A stretch of DNA of 64,000 nucleotides from a bacterium HR40 (GCA_002898275.1 BEIQ01000001.1:62001-126000); one strand, 5' to 3'. Counted from the stretch's first letter, positions 53,059 through 63,285 are shown. Translations and numbers: made by a program. The notes: generated by a model from the sequence alone, not told the origin.

Positions 53059-53939
53059 CGCTCGCCTCCTTCCTGCGGGCCGGCCGCCGGCAGCGGGCCG
53101 ACCTCGAGCTCGACGGTCTCCTCGGTGCCGCGAACCGTCCCGTCGCGCCACGCTCGCCTGAGGGCGAGGAAACCTGCCTCGCTTCCCCCGCCGCGCGCCA
53201 GCAGCTCGCGCACCCGCTCGGATCCGCCCGCATCGACCGCCACACAGCGGACGACGACCACTCCCGGGGGCGGGGCAGCGACCGGTCGCGCCTCGCGCCC
53301 GGCAAACAGGCGTTCGACTCGGCCAGCTCGCAGGCGCCGAGGCTCGCTGCCGGGGCGCGGCACGAGCGGCTCGACCATTCCTTCCTGCTCGCCGAAGCAA
53401 TGGAGGATCGCCTCGAAGTTGGCAACTATCCGCAAGTCGATGGGCTCGCCGTAGCCATACCGCAGGTCCGGGCGGTTCGGCGCGTAGAGGAAGAGGTCGG
53501 GCGCCACCTCGGACATCAGCTGACGCTCGAGCGCGGCCGCCAGCTCCTCGCGGCAGCCGGCCCGGGCGAGTCTCTCGAGCCCAGCCTGTTCCGAGCAGCC
53601 AGCCGCCGACGCCGGCGCTGCGCCGCGCGTCGCCCCGGTGCGCAGGCCCGCGGGTGCGGGGGCGAACAGCTGGCGCACGAGGGCTCCGAGACGCTCCCAC
53701 TGCCGCGGGCCAGCCGCTCGCGAAGCCGCAGCAGCGCCGGCCTCGCCGCGGGTCAGAAGACGTCCGTCCTCGCCCATCAAGGTCACCGAGGCGCCTGCCT
53801 CGACGGTAAGGCGGGCCGGGTCCTCGACCAGCGTGCCGGGAGGTATGCCGGGCGAGCTCGAGGCGATCACCAGCCAGCCCGAGAGGGCTTGTGCGCCGAC
53901 GGGAAACCGGAACATGCTGAAGGCGAACCGTCGGCGCAT
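53055..53939 (-). CDS. FecR-like N-terminal domain protein, unknown
   Basis: A 294-residue protein. Residues 10-60 (SGWLVIASSSPGIPPGTLVEDPARLTVEAGASVTLMGEDGR, quoted in part: ASSSPGIPPGTLVED, LTVEAGASVTLMGEDGR) resemble the surface-layer FecR-type repeat often encoded beside CHASE2 cyclases. The rest contains three cysteines in a helical part and a domain with DLFLYAPNRPDLRYGYGEPIDLRIV (quoted in part: DLFLYAPNRPDLRYGYGEP). No signal peptide is obvious. Its start at 53939 nearly abuts the divergent cyclase gene. Confidence 0.7.
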   Translation of the reverse strand: MRRRFAFSMFRFPVGAQALSGWLVIASSSPGIPPGTLVEDPARLTVEAGASVTLMGEDGRLLTRGEAGAAAASRAAGPRQWERLGALVRQLFAPAPAGLRTGATRGAAPASAAGCSEQAGLERLARAGCREELAAALERQLMSEVAPDLFLYAPNRPDLRYGYGEPIDLRIVANFEAILHCFGEQEGMVEPLVPRPGSEPRRLRAGRVERLFAGREARPVAAPPPGVVVVRCVAVDAGGSERVRELLARGGGSEAGFLALRRAWRDGTVRGTEETVELEVGPLPAAGPQEGGER

Positions 53940-53991
53940 GCGGGACTCGCTGACTTCGCGGGCGCCGGCAGAGAAGCCGGTTGTCGGCGAC

Positions 53992-55914
53992 ATGCCGGAA
54001 CATCCTGCCGCGCTGGTGCGCTGGCTCGGCATGGCTGCCATCCTGGGCGTGGCAACGGGGGTCGCAGCCCTCGTCGACCTGTTCACGCCACTGCGCGCGC
54101 TCGAGAACGTGCTCGATGACCTTCGCCTAGTGTACCTCGACCGGCCGCGCTCGCAACATCCGTTTGTCGCCATGGTGGTCATCGACGAGCGCTCCCTCGC
54201 CGCTCGGTCGTGCCGCAGTCCGATCGACCGCGACCTGCTTGCCGACCTCGTGGCGGAGATCGCCAAACGCCAGCCGCTCGCCATCGGCCTCGACGTGCTG
54301 TTCGACCGCCCGGGCGAGCCGACGGCGGATGCGCGGCTGCGCGATCGGCTCGCCACCCTTGCTCCACCCGCGGTCCTCGCGGCGCCCGCCGTCCCCCCTG
54401 CCGACCCGGAACGGGCTGCCTTCCTCGCTTCCATGCTGGCGGTAGGGGAGATGGCCGATGCCTCGCTGCTGCTCGAGCCGGTCGACGGCTTCGTGCGGGC
54501 GGTGCCGCTGCGCGATGACGCGGGCCGGCTCGGATTCGCGGCAGCGCTGGCGGCACGGGCAGGGGTCGTGCTCCCCGAAGAGCGGGAGCTTCGCATTCGC
54601 TGGCGGCTCGGACCCGACCCGCGGACTCCGCCGTTTCGCGTCTACCCGGCGTTCGCGCTGCCATGGCTCCCGGCCGATTGGCTCGCCAACCGGATCGTAC
54701 TCGTCGGCGCCATTCTCGAGGACAGTGACCGGTGGCCGACGCTGCTGTCCCGTCTGCCAGGGGCGCCGTCGCTGACCGGGCTCGAAATCCACGCCCAGGC
54801 TCTCGCCCAGCTCCTGGACGGAGAGTCGCACCCCAGGGCTGCGCCGCTGCTCTCCGCTCTCGTCGTTTTGATGGCGGCAGCGAGCGGCCTGTGGCTCGCC
54901 GCGCGCACCCACCGACCTCGCACCCTTGCGTTCTCGCTCCCGCTCGTCGGCTGCGCTTGGCTGGCGGTCGGGCTCGCCGGCCAACCCCTGGGTCTCGGTC
55001 TCTTGCCGGTAGCGCCGACCCTATTGGCCCTCGCCATCGCCACCGGGTCGGGCATCGCCGTCTACCGGCGCGCCGAGTGGCGGCAACGCCGTCAGCTCGA
55101 GCGGGCGTTCGCCCACTATCTCGCCCCGGCGGTCGTGCGCCGGATCGCCGCCCGTCCCGACCGGCTCGAGCGCGCGGCGGAGCGTTCGGAGCTCACGGTG
55201 CTGTTCTCCGATCTCGAGGGGTTCACTCCGCTCAGCGAACAGCTCCCGCCCGAGCAGGTGGCGGAACTGCTCGCCGGCTATTTCGACGGCCTCGTCGAGA
55301 CGGTGTTCGCACACGAAGGGACCGTCGACAAAATCGTCGGCGACGGCATGCATGTGCTCTTCGGTGCGCCCGAGCCTCAACCCGACGACGCTGCTCGCGC
55401 CGTTCGTTGCGCTCTGGCCATGCTCGACGTCGCGGCGGGCCACCGGGCACTCTGGATGCGACGCGGCGTCGCCCTCGGCCGCACCCGCATCGGTATCGCC
55501 CGCGGGCCAGTGCTCGTCGGTCATTTCGGTGCGAGCCACCGCTTCGACTACACGGCCCATGGCGACGTGGTGAACACCGCCGCCCGTCTCGAGCAGGCCA
55601 ACAAGCTCCTGGGCACCGTTGCGCTGGTCAGCGAAAGCGTCGTCCTCCGCTGTCCGGAGCTCGTCTTCCGGCCGGTCGGGGTGCTGCAGTTGCGGGGCAA
55701 GCGCGAACCCGTGCGCGCCTTCGAGCCGCTCGCCAGCAGGCCGGAATGGCTCGCGGACTGGGAGCGCGCCTTTGCCGCGACTGCCGAGGGGCAGGAGGAT
55801 GCCCTCGCCCTCTTCCAGGAGCTGCTGCCGCGGCTGCCCGAGGATCCCGTGTTGCGTTTCGTCCTCGACCGTCTGACGCGCGGGCAAAGGGGCGAGCGGT
55901 TCGACCTGGCCTGA
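53992..55914 (+). CDS. CHASE2-domain adenylate/guanylate cyclase
   Basis: A 640-residue membrane sensor cyclase. An N-terminal TM helix, an extracytoplasmic CHASE2 domain (about 45-280) and three more TM segments (280-360) precede a class III cyclase domain. Metal aspartates are in FSDLEGFTPLSE and VGDGMHVLFG, the substrate Lys in TVDKIVGD, and the transition-state Asn in HGDVVNTAARLE. It should make cAMP or cGMP in response to an outside signal. The CRP-type regulator at 24256 is a possible reader. Start uncertain; ATG 53938 is the alternative. Confidence 0.92.
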   Translation: MPEHPAALVRWLGMAAILGVATGVAALVDLFTPLRALENVLDDLRLVYLDRPRSQHPFVAMVVIDERSLAARSCRSPIDRDLLADLVAEIAKRQPLAIGLDVLFDRPGEPTADARLRDRLATLAPPAVLAAPAVPPADPERAAFLASMLAVGEMADASLLLEPVDGFVRAVPLRDDAGRLGFAAALAARAGVVLPEERELRIRWRLGPDPRTPPFRVYPAFALPWLPADWLANRIVLVGAILEDSDRWPTLLSRLPGAPSLTGLEIHAQALAQLLDGESHPRAAPLLSALVVLMAAASGLWLAARTHRPRTLAFSLPLVGCAWLAVGLAGQPLGLGLLPVAPTLLALAIATGSGIAVYRRAEWRQRRQLERAFAHYLAPAVVRRIAARPDRLERAAERSELTVLFSDLEGFTPLSEQLPPEQVAELLAGYFDGLVETVFAHEGTVDKIVGDGMHVLFGAPEPQPDDAARAVRCALAMLDVAAGHRALWMRRGVALGRTRIGIARGPVLVGHFGASHRFDYTAHGDVVNTAARLEQANKLLGTVALVSESVVLRCPELVFRPVGVLQLRGKREPVRAFEPLASRPEWLADWERAFAATAEGQEDALALFQELLPRLPEDPVLRFVLDRLTRGQRGERFDLA

Positions 55915-55925
55915 GCCGCCGGCGG

Positions 55926-56600
55926 TCAGCGGACCGTCTCGAGCTCGCCGAAGCGCACCGGCATCACCGACCGAGAGCGTGCGTGCCCGTCGCGCGTCTT
56001 CTCGACCACGGTGAGGCGCTGGTCGTCGGGGGTGCCGGCAGGTAGCACGAGCCGGCCGCCCGGGGCCAGCTGAGCGAACAGGGCTTCTGGGACCCTCGGA
56101 GCTCCGGCGGTCACCAGGATGCGGTCGAAGGGGGCGTGTTCGGGCCAGCCCTGAGCACCGTCACCGACTCGGATCGCGATATTGTGGTAGCCGAGGAGCG
56201 AGAGGCGGGTGCTCGCTTCTTCTGCCAGCTCCTCGATGATCTCGACCGTCCACACGCGCTCCACGAGCTGGGCGAGCACGGCGGCGTGGTAGCCGAGCCC
56301 GGTTCCCACCTCGAGCACCTTGTGGGTCGGCTGGAGCTCCAAAAGGTCGGTCATCACGGCGACGATGAACGGCTGCGAGATCGTCTTGTCGAAGCCGATG
56401 GGCAGCGGCGAGTTGTTATAGGCGAACGGCCGCAACACCTCGGGCACGAATTCGTGCCGTGGCACGCGCAGCATCGCCTCCAGCACCCGCGGGTCGATCC
56501 TGTCCTTGCCGAGCTCTTCGCCCGACAGTTCGGCGTAGATCTCGATCACCTCCACCATATGGCGGCGGAGGATGGCGAAGTGCCGTTCCTGCATCTGCAT
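55926..56600 (-). CDS. pcm: Protein-L-isoaspartate O-methyltransferase
   Basis: A 224-residue PCMT enzyme repairing isoaspartyl residues with SAM. Motifs are VPRHEFVPEVLRPFAYNNSPLPIGFDKTISQP (quoted in part: YNNSPLPIGFDKTISQP), VLEVGTGLGYHAAVLAQL, GDGAQGWPEHAPFDRILVTAG (quoted in part: GDGAQGWPEHAPFDRI) and LAPGGRLVLP. The start at 56600 follows GGAGGAT. It is convergent with the cyclase gene, 11 bp apart, and divergent from the CoA-transferase gene. Confidence 0.95.
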   Translation of the reverse strand: MQMQERHFAILRRHMVEVIEIYAELSGEELGKDRIDPRVLEAMLRVPRHEFVPEVLRPFAYNNSPLPIGFDKTISQPFIVAVMTDLLELQPTHKVLEVGTGLGYHAAVLAQLVERVWTVEIIEELAEEASTRLSLLGYHNIAIRVGDGAQGWPEHAPFDRILVTAGAPRVPEALFAQLAPGGRLVLPAGTPDDQRLTVVEKTRDGHARSRSVMPVRFGELETVR

Positions 56601-56750
56601 GCCGCCAGATCCTCCCGTGCCGGCGCCGGCGCGCCGATGATGATCCAACATAGGGCGAAACCGCCGCCGGCCGCAACGCGCGAGACTCTCCGAGACTGGC
56701 GCGCGCCGCAGGGGCTGCTATAGGACGACGCCATCGCTGGGGGATGAGAG

Positions 56751-57908
56751 GTGGCACGCGATCTCGAGGGTGTCCTCGTCGTCTCGTTGGAACAGGCGGT
56801 GGCAGCGCCGCTGGCTTCGCGCCTGCTCGCCGATGCCGGCGCGCGCGTGATCAAGATCGAGCGCCCCGAAGGCGACTTTGCCCGCCGCTACGACGACTAT
56901 GTGGCGGGCGAGAGCGCCAATTTCGTGTGGCTCAACCGCGGCAAGCAGTCGATCGTGCTCGACCTCCGCGAGCAGGAGGATCGCGATCTCCTGCTGCGCA
57001 TGCTCGCCCGTGCCGATGTCTTCATCCAGAACCTCGCGCCGGGAGCGACCGAGCGCCTCGGTCTCGGCTCCAAGAGCTTGCGCGAACGGTTCCCGCAGCT
57101 CGTCACCTGCGACATCTCGGGTTACGGCAGCGACGGACCGCTGCGCGACATGAAGGCCTACGATCTTCTGGTGCAGGCCGAGAGTGGATTGGCTTGGGTC
57201 ACCGGGATCGAGGACTGCCCGACCCGAGTCGGGGTCTCGGTGTGCGACATCGGAGCCGGAATGGAGGCCTACGCGGCGATCCTTCGCGCCCTGCTCGCCC
57301 GGGTGCGCACGGGCCGTGGCCAGGGGATCGAAGTCTCGCTGTTCCATACCATCGGCGAGTGGATGAACATCCCCTACCTGTGCTATCGGTACGGCGGGCT
57401 CGTCCCGCCGCGACTCGGCCTGCATCACCCCTTCATCGCGCCCTATGGCCTCTATCGTTGTGCAGATGGCGAAGGCCTTCTCGTCGCCGTTCAGAACGAC
57501 CGCGAATGGCGCCGTTTCTGCAGCGACATCGTGGGCGATTCGGCGCTCGCCGAGGATCCGCGCTTCGCCACCAACACCGCGCGGGTCCGACATCGGCGCG
57601 AGCTCGACGCCATTCTCGAACCCGTCTTCGCACGCCTTCCCCGCGCCGACATGGCCGTTCGGCTGCAAGCCGCGGGCATCGCCTGGAGCCGGCTGTCGAC
57701 TCTCGCCGATCTCCTGGTCCACCCGCAGCTGCGAACCATCCCGGTGCGCCTGGAGTGCGGCGAGACCATCGAGATGCTGGCGCCAGGAGCGCGGTTCTCC
57801 GATACCGGCGAGTCGTCGGTCGGGCAGATCCCGCGGCTCGACGAGCACGGGGCCGTCATCCGTGCCGAATTCGCGGCTGCGGAAAAAGAGTCGGGAGGCG
57901 GAAGATGA
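56751..57908 (+). CDS. CaiB/BaiF-family CoA-transferase
   Basis: A 385-residue family III CoA-transferase. EQAVAAPLASRLLADAGARVIKIERPEGD (quoted in part: PLASRLLADAGARVIKIERP), LNRGKQSIVLDL, the catalytic Asp in MKAYDLLVQAESGL and GQGIEVSLFHTIGEWM identify it. Members move CoA between dicarboxylic or carnitine-type acids such as mesaconate, itaconate or malate. GTG 56751 follows GGGGGATGAG. It overlaps the SDR gene as ATGA and runs on into fumarase, suggesting dicarboxylic-acid metabolism. Confidence 0.92.
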   Translation: MARDLEGVLVVSLEQAVAAPLASRLLADAGARVIKIERPEGDFARRYDDYVAGESANFVWLNRGKQSIVLDLREQEDRDLLLRMLARADVFIQNLAPGATERLGLGSKSLRERFPQLVTCDISGYGSDGPLRDMKAYDLLVQAESGLAWVTGIEDCPTRVGVSVCDIGAGMEAYAAILRALLARVRTGRGQGIEVSLFHTIGEWMNIPYLCYRYGGLVPPRLGLHHPFIAPYGLYRCADGEGLLVAVQNDREWRRFCSDIVGDSALAEDPRFATNTARVRHRRELDAILEPVFARLPRADMAVRLQAAGIAWSRLSTLADLLVHPQLRTIPVRLECGETIEMLAPGARFSDTGESSVGQIPRLDEHGAVIRAEFAAAEKESGGGR

Positions 57909-58644
57909 GGCTCGTGAACAAGCGGGCGATCGTGACCGGCGGCGCCTCCGGCTTCGGCCGTGGCATCGCCGAGCGCTTCGCAAGGGAGGGGCGCTGGTGG
58001 CCGTTCTCGACATCCAGGAGACCGCCGCCCGCGAGTTCGCCCGCGCCATCGGCGGCCACGCCTTTGCCTGCGATGTCGCCTCCTTCGTCTCCGTGCAGGA
58101 GGCCGTACGGCGGGCGGTGGACGCCCTGGGCGGCCTCGACATTCTCGTCAACAATGCCGGAACGAGCCACCGGAATCGCCCGATGCTCGAGGTCGGGGAG
58201 GAGGAATTCGACCGGGTGTTCGCCGTCAATGTCAAATCGATCTTCAACACCGCTCACGCCTGCATCCCGGTGATGCGGCGCGGCGGTGGCGGGGTCATCC
58301 TCAACATCGGCTCGACCGCCGGCGTCCGTCCGCGACCGGGACTCGTCTGGTACAATGCGAGCAAGGGTGCCGTGAACACGCTGACCAAGGCGATGGCGGT
58401 GGAGCTCGCCAAGGATCGCATCCGGGTCTGCGGCATCGCGCCGGTCGCCGGCGAGACGCCGCTCCTTGCCACCTTTCTCGGCGAGGACACGCCGGAGCGG
58501 CGAGCTGCCTTCGTCGCCACGATTCCCTGGGGACGGCTGAGCCGCCCGGACGACATCGCCGCTGCCGCCGTCTACCTCGTCTCGGACGAAGCGGAGATGG
58601 TGACGGGAGCCGTGCTGGAGGTGGACGGTGGACGCTGCATCTGA
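57905..58644 (+). pseudogene. Short-chain dehydrogenase/reductase with one frameshift
   Basis: The reading frame starts at ATG 57905 (overlapping the CoA-transferase stop) with AIVTGGASGFGRGIAERFAREG, then shifts. The rest of a complete SDR is in another frame: LVAVLDIQETA, LDILVNNAGTSHRNRP, ILNIGSTAGVRP, catalytic YNASKGAVNTLTKAMA, and [12 protein letters not shown]. One extra G in the run at 57988-57991 would restore a normal 247-residue protein. This is either a real inactivating deletion or a sequencing error in a homopolymer. All catalytic residues are otherwise present. Confidence 0.85.
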
Positions 58645-60271
58645 ATTCGCGATCGCCCCTCTGTTCCAGACCGGTCCCGATCCAACCCCCTATCGCCGAC
58701 TGGCCCTCGACGGCGTGCGAGTGGAGCGGTGGAACGATCGGCGATTCACCGTGGTTCCGGCGGAGGTGCTGAGCGCCCTGGCCGAAGAGGCCTTCTTCGA
58801 CCTCCAGCATCTCTTCCGCAGCTCCCACCTCGCGCAGCTAGCGGACATCCTGCGCGACCCGGAGGCGTCCGCGAGCGATCGTTTCGTCGCCCTGGAGCTC
58901 CTCAAAAACGCGGTCATCGCAGCGGCGCGCGAGTTCCCGAGCTGCCAGGACACCGGTACGGCGATCGTGATCGCCAAGAAGGGGCAATTCGTTCTCACCG
59001 AGGGTGACGACGCTGCCGCGCTCTCGGCGGGCATCGCCCGCGCCTACCGGCGCTACAATCTGCGTTTCAGCCAACTCGCGCCCCTCTCGATGTACGAGGA
59101 ACGGAACACGGGCACCAATCTGCCCGCTCAGATCGACATCGAGGCGACCCCCGGCGACGGCTACGCCTTCCTGTTCATGGCCAAAGGCGGAGGGTCGGCG
59201 AACAAGACCTTTCTCTTCCAAGAAACGCCGCGGCTCCTCCATCCCGAGCGTTTGCGCGCCTTTCTCGAGGAGAAGGTGGCGAAGATCGGCACCACCGCCT
59301 GTCCGCCCTATCATCTGGCGATCGTGGTCGGCGGGCTCTCGGCGGAACAGACCCTGAAGACGGTGAAGCTGGCGAGTTGCCGCGATCTCGACGGGCTGCC
59401 GACGACAGGAGACGGGAGCGGCCGTGCCTTCCGCGATCCGGTCCTCGAGCAGGAGGTGCTGCGGCTCGCCCGCGAGCTGGGTATCGGCGCCCAGTTCGGC
59501 GGCAAGTACTTCTGCCACGACGTGCGGGTGATCCGACTGCCGCGCCACGGCGCCTCGTTGCCCATCGGCATCGGTGTTTCCTGCTCCGCCGACCGTCAGA
59601 TCCGGGCGAAGATCACGGCCGAGGGTGTGTTCCTCGAGCAGCTCGAGACCGATCCGGCAAAATACCTGCCCGAGGTGGCGGTGGACATCGGCGAGGCGAC
59701 GCCGATCGATCTCGATCGACCGATGGACGAGATCCGGGCAGCTCTGTCGAGGCTGCCGGTGGGCGCTCCGGTCTCGTTGTCGGGCCCGATGATCGTCGCG
59801 CGCGATCTCGTTCACCGGGCGATCGCCGAGCGGCTCGCCCGGGGCGGAAAGATGCCGGAATATTTCATCCATCACCCGATCTACTATGCCGGTCCGGCCA
59901 AGACCCCAGCCGGCCGTGCCTCTGGCTCCTTCGGCCCGACGACCGCGGCACGCATGGATCCCTATGTCGTCGAGTTCCAGAAGCTGGGCGGCTCTCTCGT
60001 GACTCTCGCCAAGGGCAACCGCACTCGCCAGGTAGTGGAGAGCTGCCGACGTCATGGCGGCTTTTATCTCGCCACCATCGGCGGAGCGGCCGCGCGCGTC
60101 GGGCGCGACATGATCCGCAAGGTCGAAGTGATCGATTTCCCCGAGTTCGGGATGGAGGCGGTGTGGCGGATCGAGGTCGAGGACATGCCGGCGTTCTTGG
60201 TCATCGATGACAAGGGTCATGACTTCTGGACGACGAAAGTGAGACTCCGGGTGCCCATGAGCGCCGACTGA
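58628..60271 (+). CDS. Class I fumarate hydratase
   Basis: A 547-residue [4Fe-4S] fumarase interconverting fumarate and malate. The cluster cysteines align with E. coli Fum[20 protein letters not shown] and [11 protein letters not shown]. Other family blocks are [23 protein letters not shown] (quoted in part: [20 protein letters not shown]) and [21 protein letters not shown] 58628 has GGAGGT upstream and overlaps the SDR end by 17 bp, so it is the third gene of the CoA-transferase operon. Confidence 0.96.
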   Translation: MDAASEFAIAPLFQTGPDPTPYRRLALDGVRVERWNDRRFTVVPAEVLSALAEEAFFDLQHLFRSSHLAQLADILRDPEASASDRFVALELLKNAVIAAAREFPSCQDTGTAIVIAKKGQFVLTEGDDAAALSAGIARAYRRYNLRFSQLAPLSMYEERNTGTNLPAQIDIEATPGDGYAFLFMAKGGGSANKTFLFQETPRLLHPERLRAFLEEKVAKIGTTACPPYHLAIVVGGLSAEQTLKTVKLASCRDLDGLPTTGDGSGRAFRDPVLEQEVLRLARELGIGAQFGGKYFCHDVRVIRLPRHGASLPIGIGVSCSADRQIRAKITAEGVFLEQLETDPAKYLPEVAVDIGEATPIDLDRPMDEIRAALSRLPVGAPVSLSGPMIVARDLVHRAIAERLARGGKMPEYFIHHPIYYAGPAKTPAGRASGSFGPTTAARMDPYVVEFQKLGGSLVTLAKGNRTRQVVESCRRHGGFYLATIGGAAARVGRDMIRKVEVIDFPEFGMEAVWRIEVEDMPAFLVIDDKGHDFWTTKVRLRVPMSAD

Positions 60272-60332
60272 CGGCAATGTGGCGCAGGCGGAACCCGGTG
60301 TCGGCGGCTCGGGCTTTTGGACGATTGCGGGG

Positions 60333-61265
60333 ATGTCGCGAGCGAGCATGAGTACCGACGGCTACGGTGAGGACACCCATCGGATCGCCCGCACCCTGAT
60401 CGAGGCGCTGCCCTATATGCGGCGCTACAGTGGGGCGACCTTCGTCGTCAAATACGGCGGTCACGCCATGGGCGAGGAGCAGCTCGCTCGCGACTTTGCC
60501 CGCGACATCGTGCTGCTCAAGCAGGTCGGCATCAATCCGGTGGTGGTGCATGGCGGCGGGCCACAGATCAAGGCGATGCTCGATCGGCTGCAGATCGAGA
60601 GCCGCTTTGTCGATGGCCTCAGGGTCACCGATGCCGCCACCGTGGAAGTGGTCGAGATGGTTCTCGCCGGTCGCATCAACAAGGAAATCGTCTCCGCCAT
60701 CCAGGCAGCCGGTGGCAAGGCGGTCGGCATCTGCGGCAAGGATGCTCGTCTCATCCGCGCGCGCCGCGTCCGCCGCACCCGCAGGATCGCCGATTCCGCC
60801 ATCGAGGAGGTGGTCGATCTCGGCTTCGTCGGCGAACCCGAGGAGATCGACCCGAGCATCCTCGAAGTGCTCTCGGGCAGCGAGATCATCCCGGTGATCG
60901 CTCCGATTGGCGCCGGACCCGACGGCGAAACCTACAACATCAACGCCGACACAGCGGCGGGGGCGATCGCGGCGGCGGTCCGCGCCCGCCGGCTGTTGAT
61001 GCTCACCGACGTCCCGGGGGTGCTCGATCGCGACGGCAAGCTGGTGCCCTGGCTCAGCGTCCATCAAGCGCGAGCAATGATCGCCGACGGCACGATCCGC
61101 GGCGGCATGATCCCCAAAGTCGAGACCTGCCTCGCCGCAGTCGAGCACGGCGTCAATGCCGCGACGATCCTCGACGGGCGGGTGCCCCACGCGGTGCTCC
61201 TGGAAGTCTTCACCGAACACGGCATCGGCACGCAAATCCGCCGCGACCCGCCAGTCGCGGCCTGA
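60333..61265 (+). CDS. argB: Acetylglutamate kinase
   Basis: A 310-residue amino-acid kinase phosphorylating N-acetylglutamate in arginine synthesis. Motifs are [12 protein letters not shown] near residue 38, [48 protein letters not shown] (quoted in part: [13 protein letters not shown]) and [18 protein letters not shown]. The N-terminal helix of arginine-sensitive forms is present ([20 protein letters not shown], 20 residues). ATG 60333 is taken; 60348 is also possible. It is 61 bp after fumarase. Confidence 0.95.
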   Translation: MSRASMSTDGYGEDTHRIARTLIEALPYMRRYSGATFVVKYGGHAMGEEQLARDFARDIVLLKQVGINPVVVHGGGPQIKAMLDRLQIESRFVDGLRVTDAATVEVVEMVLAGRINKEIVSAIQAAGGKAVGICGKDARLIRARRVRRTRRIADSAIEEVVDLGFVGEPEEIDPSILEVLSGSEIIPVIAPIGAGPDGETYNINADTAAGAIAAAVRARRLLMLTDVPGVLDRDGKLVPWLSVHQARAMIADGTIRGGMIPKVETCLAAVEHGVNAATILDGRVPHAVLLEVFTEHGIGTQIRRDPPVAA

Positions 61266-61277
61266 GCCCGGCCCGCT

Positions 61278-63224
61278 TCAGGGACCGCGGAAACCGTCGA
61301 CGATCGCCTGCGACCCCTCCGCTCCCATCCCTCGCCGCTGCAGCCAGGCGATGAGGAAGAGCGAAGGCAGGGCGAACAGGCTCGAGGTGACGAAGAAGGC
61401 AGGCCAGCCGAGGGCCTCGACGAAAAAGCCCGAGGAAGGGACGAGTACGAACTTGCCGAAGAGCTGCATGAACGAGGTGAGGAGAGCGTACTGCACCGCC
61501 GTGTAGTGCGCGTTGCAGAGCGACGACAAATAGGCGACGAAGACCGTGGTCCCCAGCCCACCCGAGAGATTCTCGACGAGGATGACGAGATGGAAGAGGG
61601 CGAGCCGCCACAGGTCCGCGCCCATTTCCTGGTCCGCCGCCGGAGGGTGGGGGCTCCAGGCGAGGAGGAGGAAGGCGAGGTTGGATGCCGCCATCGCCAC
61701 CACCCCGAGGGCGAGGGAGCGTATCAGCCCGAGCCGATAGACGACCGCCCCGCCGAGGAGTCCGCCGAGAAGCGTCATCCATAGGCCGAAGGTCTTGCCG
61801 ACCCAGGCGATCTGGGCCTTCGAGAATCCCATGTCGATGTAGAAGGGATTGGCCATGAGGGTCAGCATGGCATCGCTCGCCTTGTAGAGCGAGATCAATG
61901 CGAGGATGGCCCCGGCCACGGCAACCCCGTGGCGATGGAAGAAATCGTGGAAGGGCTCGACCACGGCCTGCCGCACCCAGAGATGCACCCGTGCCACGCG
62001 GTGGGGGGAAAGCGGTCCGAAGATCGCAGCCATGCTGCGGTCGAAATGCACCAGGCCGTAGAGGAACACGGCGAAAGCGAAGCGCAGCCAGAAGCTCACC
62101 GCGACCAGCCAGAGCGGGCTCGAGAACAGGGAAGGGTCGAGGCTACCGCCAGCCAGCCGCGCCAGGCTGTCGGCGAGGAGGTGAGCGGCGCGCAAAACGA
62201 GCCAGGCGTAGCTCTCCGCGAGATACGGTCCCTCGGCGAGGAAGGCCCAAAGCGGGACCTGAAGGATGGCCAGAAGGAGGGACGACAGTGCCCAGTCGAG
62301 GAGAAGGCGCGGAGCTCGCGCACTGCGGGCGAGAAGGGCGCGTCCGGCGCCGATGCCGAGGACGGCGAGTCCGACCTCGGCGGCGACGAGGAGGATGTCG
62401 AGGCCACCGGTGAGCGGGCTGTGCAATCCGAAGGCGAGGGCGAAGAGGAGCGAAACGGGCTCGAGCAACAGAAGGCCGAGGAGGGCGAACCTCGGCATGA
62501 TGCCGAAGGGGCACGCCCGCCCATCCCCGATCCCCGAATCCCTGCCGACGGCTTCGTCCGCTCGGCGCATCCTCTCCGACCGAGCCCCGACCGTGGGTGA
62601 CGCCTCCGGTTCGGGGACGAGCAGGACGGTCCCGATGCCGACGAAGACGAGGAGCGCCATCGCCGTATAGGCCGTGGACCAACCGGCAGCCTCGGCGAGC
62701 AACAGTGCCCCGGCGGTCGCCACCCACATGCCGATGCGGTAGCCGAGCACCACCACACCGGCACCGGCGCCGAGCTTAGCCTCGGGCAGGATCTCGATGC
62801 GGAAGGCATCGACGACGATGTCCTGGCTGGCGGAGAAAAAGGCGACGAGCAGGGCGCATACCGCCGTCCGATAGAGATCGCTCGCCGGGTCGCTCTGACC
62901 GAGCGCCCAGATGGAGACGAGAAGGGCGAGTTGGGAAGCGAGCAGCCAGCCCCGTCTGCGGCCGAGAAGCGTGGTGAAGGGAGGAAGCGGCATCCGATCG
63001 ACGAGCGGCGCCCAGGCGAATTTGAAGGTGTAGGGTGCGAAGACATACGCGAAGAGGCCGATCGAAGCCTTCGACACCCCTTCCTCGGCGAGCCAGGTGG
63101 CGAGCGTGGTCGCGACCAGCATGATGGGCAGGCCGCTGGAGAAGCCGAGGGCGAAAATCGCGAGGACGCGGGGATCGGTATAGACCCGCCAGGCCTCGAG
63201 CCAGCGGCCGGAGGGACTCACCAT
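61278..63224 (-). CDS. AmpG-type MFS permease with an extra membrane domain
   Basis: A 648-residue permease. The N-terminal six helices (LAIFALGFSSGLPIMLVATTL, then FAYVFAPYTFKFAWAPLVDRM, quoted in part: FSSGLPIMLVATT, YTFKFAWAPLVDRM, SASQDIVVDAFRIE) and the C-terminal half (DMGFSKAQIAWVGKTFG, VAYLSSLCNAHYTAVQYALLTSFM quoted in part: YLSSLCNAHYTAVQYALL) match AmpG muropeptide permeases of about 430-500 residues. Between them, residues 240-415 hold an added hydrophobic region with about four TM segments. It probably recycles anhydromuropeptides. Confidence 0.88.
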   Translation of the reverse strand: MVSPSGRWLEAWRVYTDPRVLAIFALGFSSGLPIMLVATTLATWLAEEGVSKASIGLFAYVFAPYTFKFAWAPLVDRMPLPPFTTLLGRRRGWLLASQLALLVSIWALGQSDPASDLYRTAVCALLVAFFSASQDIVVDAFRIEILPEAKLGAGAGVVVLGYRIGMWVATAGALLLAEAAGWSTAYTAMALLVFVGIGTVLLVPEPEASPTVGARSERMRRADEAVGRDSGIGDGRACPFGIMPRFALLGLLLLEPVSLLFALAFGLHSPLTGGLDILLVAAEVGLAVLGIGAGRALLARSARAPRLLLDWALSSLLLAILQVPLWAFLAEGPYLAESYAWLVLRAAHLLADSLARLAGGSLDPSLFSSPLWLVAVSFWLRFAFAVFLYGLVHFDRSMAAIFGPLSPHRVARVHLWVRQAVVEPFHDFFHRHGVAVAGAILALISLYKASDAMLTLMANPFYIDMGFSKAQIAWVGKTFGLWMTLLGGLLGGAVVYRLGLIRSLALGVVAMAASNLAFLLLAWSPHPPAADQEMGADLWRLALFHLVILVENLSGGLGTTVFVAYLSSLCNAHYTAVQYALLTSFMQLFGKFVLVPSSGFFVEALGWPAFFVTSSLFALPSLFLIAWLQRRGMGAEGSQAIVDGFRGP

Positions 63225-63285
63225 GGGGGCGGAGCCGGCCTTGCCGGCGGCAGCAGGGTTGCCGTGGGGTGGCCGGCTGTCACTG

